A stretch of DNA of 64,000 nucleotides from Myotis daubentonii (lineage: Eukaryota > Chordata > Mammalia > Chiroptera > Vespertilionidae), in NCBI RefSeq assembly GCF_963259705.1, contig NC_081846.1:96236641-96300640 (forward strand), in the 5' to 3' direction. Shown here in pieces: positions 61,201-64,000 of this stretch. Each line of letters begins with the position of its first letter. The first letter of the stretch is position 1. The notes under the pieces were generated by a model. The model was not told the DNA's origin and searched no databases. It worked only from the letters and a program-made list of their open reading frames with translations. Position numbers and translations under genes: made by a program.

Positions 61201-64000
61201 TTCAAGTAAACGTAAATAGATTCTAACTACATTTACTGTCGAATTCAATCACTGAGGGTTCCCGTGGAAAGCTGTGAAATGACGAAAATACTGGTAATGT
61301 TTACAAATCCGGGTACTTCGGGTGGCGTTTTCACGGGACTGTGCTTTCAATTATTAAGAGTTCATGTTTACAGGGCTCAGAATTGGTGTGTAAAGCCTTG
61401 GAATGACGAGAATAGTGTTTATGTTTAAAATTAAGGAGGATTGGTTTGGCGTTTTTGTGTGTGATTCAGTTAAAATGGTGACGGTTCTAGTAAATACTTC
61501 TAAGCAAACTCCCTAATTTTGGTAAAACTGTTAAAATACACAATGAGAGTTCCCAGAAATGATTAAAAACGTGGAAGAAACACTTCAAGTACACGTAAAC
61601 AGATTCTTACTACATTTAATGTCGTATTCAATCACGGAGGTTTCCAGGGGAAAGTTGTGGAATGACGAAAATACTGGTAATGTATACAAGTCCGGGTACT
61701 TCCAGTGGCGTTTTCATGGTTCTGTGCTTTCAATTATTAAGAGTTCATGTTTACAGAGCTCAGAATTGGTGTCCAAAGCCTTGGAATCACGAGAATAGTT
61801 TTTATGTTTACAATTTAGGAGGTTTGTCTTTGGCGTGTTTTGTGTGAATCAGTTAAAATGGTGACGGTTCCGATAAATACTTCTATGCAAATTGTCTAAT
61901 TTTGGTTAAACTGATAAAATACACAATGAGAGTTCCCAGAAATGATTAAAAATGTGGAGGAAACACTTCAAGTACACGTAACCAGATTTTAACTACATTT
62001 ACTGTCAAATTCACTCACGGAGGTTTCCAGTGGAAAGCTGTGAAATGACGAAAATACTGGTAATGTTTACAAATACGGGTACTTCCGGTGGCGTTTGCAC
62101 GGGACTGTGCTTTCAATTATTAAGAGTTCATGTTTACAGAGCTCAGAATAGGTGTCTAAAGACTTGGAATGACGAGAATAGTTTTTATGTTTACAATTAA
62201 GGAGGATTGGGTTCGGCGTTTTTTTTTTTGTGATTCAGTTAAAATGGTGACGGTTCTAGTAAATACTTCTAAGCAAACTGCCAATTTTGGTAAAACTGTT
62301 AAAATACACAATGATAGTTCCCAGAAGTGATTAAAAACGTGGAAGAAACACTTCAAGTACATGTAAACAGATTCTTACTACATTTAATGTCCTATTCAAT
62401 CACGGAGGTTTCCAGGGGAAAGCTGTGAAATGACGAAAATACTGGTAATGTTTACAAATACGGGTACTTCCGGTGGCGTTTTCACGGGACTGTGCTTTCA
62501 ATTATTAAGAGTTCATGTTAACAGAGCTCAGAATTGGTGTGTAAAGCCTTGGAATGACGTGAATAGTGTTTATGTTTACAATTAAGGAGGATTGGGTCGG
62601 CGTTTTTGTGTGTGAATCAGTTAAAATGGTGACGGTTCTAGTAAATACTTCTAAGCAAACTGCCTAATTTTGGTAAAACTGTTAAAATACACAATGAGAG
62701 TTCCCAGAAATGATCAAAAACGTGGAAGAAACACTTCAAGTACACGTAAACAGATTCTTACTACATTTACTGTCGAATTCAATCACGGAGGGTTCCCGTG
62801 GAAAGCTGTGAAATGACGAAAATACTGGTAATGTTTACAAATACGGGTACTTCGGGTGGCGTTTTCACGGGACTGTGATTTCAATTATTAAGAGTTCATG
62901 TTTTCAGAGCTCAGAATTGGTGTGTAAAGCCTTGGAATCACGAGAATAGTTTTTATGTTTACAATTTAGGAGGATTGGGTTCTGCGTTTTTTTGTGTGAT
63001 TCAGTTAAAATGGTAACGGTTCTAGTAAATACTTCTAAGCAAACTGTCTAATTTTGGTAAAACTGTTAAAATACACAATGAGAGTTCCCAGAAATGATTA
63101 AGAACGTGTAATAAACACCTCAAGTACACGTAAATAGATTTTTACTACATTTACTGTCGAATTCAATCACAGAGGTTTCCCGTGGAAAACTGTTGAATGA
63201 CGAAAATACTGGTAATGTTTACAAGTCCGGGTACTTCCGGTGGCCTTTTCACGGTTCTGTGCTTTCAATTATTAAGAGTTCATGTTTACAGAGCTCAGAA
63301 TTGGTGTCTAACGCCTTGGAATCAGGAGAATAGTTTTTAGGTTTACAATTTAGGAGGATTGGCTTTGGCGTTTTTTTGTGTGAATCAGTTAAAATGGTGA
63401 CGGTTTCAGTAAATACTTCTAAGCAAACTGTCTAATTTTGGTAAAACTGATAAAATACACAATGATAGTTCCCAGAAGTGATTAAAAACGTGGAAGAAAC
63501 ACTTCAAGTACATGTAAACAGATTCTTACTACATTTAATGTCGTATTCAATCACGGAGGTTTCCAGGGGAATTCTGTGGAATGACGAAAATACTGGTAAT
63601 GTTTACAAGTCCGGGTACTTCCGGTGGCGTTTTCACGGTTCTGTGCTTTCAGTTATTAAGAGTTCATGTTTACAGAGCTCAGAATTGGTGTCTAAAGCCT
63701 TGGAATGGCGAGAATAGTGTTTATGTTTACAATATAGGAGGATTGGGTTCTGCGTTTTTTTTTGTGATTCAGTTAAAATGGTGACGGTTCTAGTAAATAC
63801 TTCTAAGCAAACTGCCTAATTTTGGTAAAACTGTTAAAATACACAATGATAGTTCCCATAAATGATTAAAAACGTGGAAGAAACACCTCAAGTACACGTA
63901 AATAGATTCTTACTAAATTTACTGTCGAATTCAATCACGGAGGGTTCCCGTGGAAAGCTGTGAAATGACGAAAATACTGGTAATGTTTACAAATACGGGT
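58280..64000. repeat. Family-3 7-mer repeat, ~2.68-kb loose period
   Basis: Markers recur at 2677-2690 bp (about 7 x 384): GACGTGAATAGTG with GGAGAATTGGG at 58333/61021, AAGTAAACGTAAATAG at 58515/61205, GGTTTGTCTTTGGCGTG at 59135/61821, AGTTCCCAGAAGTG at 59639/62316 and 60781/63467, and CCCAGAAATGATTAAGAACG at 60401/63088. Offsets drift by up to 13 bp because of indels and T-tract changes, so this repeat is older or less homogenised than those in family 1. Confidence 0.75.

Larger units (their letters stand above)
1..64000. repeat. Satellite DNA array, ~384-bp monomer, head-to-tail
   Basis: The whole window is tandem copies of one monomer in a single orientation. The anchor AATACTGGTA or its equivalent falls at 361, 745, 1129 and 1513, exactly 384 bp apart, and the series continues to the end with small indels (about 373-385 bp). 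Landmarks in each monomer are a GGAGGTTTC block, a GTGGAAAGCTGTGAAATGACG-like block, a GGCGTTTTCACGGG block, a SacI-type GAGCTC, a T7 tract before GTGTGAATC, and an ACGTGTA/TACACGT dyad. No unique sequence, transposon end or inverted monomer was seen. Large HOR-bearing satellites of this kind are known from eukaryotic centromeric and heterochromatic regions; that location is inferred here. I do not recognise the family. Confidence 0.97.
55661..64000. repeat. Family-3 satellite subarray (divergent flank)
   Basis: Family-3 monomers carry TTTCAATTATTAAGAGTTCATGTTTAC, GACGGTTCTAG or GACGGTTTCAG, AACGTGGAAGAAACACTTCAAG and, in many copies, GTCGAATTCAATC, which creates an EcoRI-type GAATTC. Copies differ from each other more than in the rest of the window, with variable T tracts (T4 to T13), CACGGTTCTG versus CACGGGACTG, and frequent 1-3 bp indels. 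The dyad is reduced to 5-bp arms. The first family-3 states appear around 55665 in a monomer that begins as family 2. The block continues past the right edge of the window. Confidence 0.87.

Noticed and set aside
62156..62362. 68-codon minus-strand frame
   Set aside because: It occurs once and depends on the expanded T tract, read as a lysine run. It crosses monomer landmarks with no counterpart in neighbouring copies and has no known motif.
1..64000. CRISPR array
   Set aside because: The repeats are ~384 bp with no short repeat/unique spacer alternation; the whole unit is conserved.
1..64000. Tandem rRNA, 5S, histone or snRNA gene cluster
   Set aside because: No recognisable rRNA core, histone coding sequence or Pol III box pair was seen. 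GGTTCGG in some family-3 monomers resembles part of a B box but has no partnered A box and is absent from most copies.
1..64000. Bacterial or phage genes or GGAGG ribosome-binding sites upstream of the GTG/ATG starts
   Set aside because: The GGAGG motifs sit 8-10 bases upstream of the GTG only because both are fixed parts of the monomer. The frames show no purifying selection, and a multi-kb HOR satellite is a eukaryotic structure.

Overview
This window is one uninterrupted block of satellite DNA. A monomer of about 384 bp repeats head-to-tail on the + strand from base 1 to base 64000, roughly 166 times, with no unique DNA, transposon or conventional gene visible in it. I found no real protein-coding gene, no tRNA or rRNA and no CRISPR array. 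Short open frames of 56 to 87 codons recur once per monomer and look like a by-product of the repeat. A hand count over 361-720 gives about 37% G+C. Each monomer keeps about 11-12 CpG dinucleotides, close to the number expected from base composition. Together with kilobase-scale higher-order repeats (HORs), this points to a centromeric, pericentromeric or other heterochromatic satellite of a eukaryote, more likely one without heavy CpG methylation. I cannot name the species or the satellite family.

The array splits into three monomer families. Family 1 (about 1-37850) is very homogeneous and organised in nested HORs: a 4-mer of 1535 bp, a 5-mer of 1920 bp, a 9-mer of 3453 bp and a 6-mer of 2303 bp. 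Over these lie longer internal duplications at offsets of 4605, 12283 and 15736 bp. Family 2 (about 37851-55660) shares variants such as an 11-bp internal deletion and has its own HORs of 1144, 2294, 3060 and 6123 bp. It contains two copies of a two-monomer island of family-3 type, at 47691-48450 and 53814-54573. Family 3 (about 55661-64000) is more divergent and richer in indels, with a looser 7-mer repeat of about 2.68 kb.

Homogeneity falls from left to right. That is the pattern expected when moving from a recently amplified satellite core toward an older array flank. The main interest is the readable amplification history: overlapping HORs of different sizes, overlapping segmental duplications, mosaic junction monomers, a dyad-symmetric element lost by a slippage-type deletion, and a recurrent open frame whose divergence between families is almost all amino-acid-changing.
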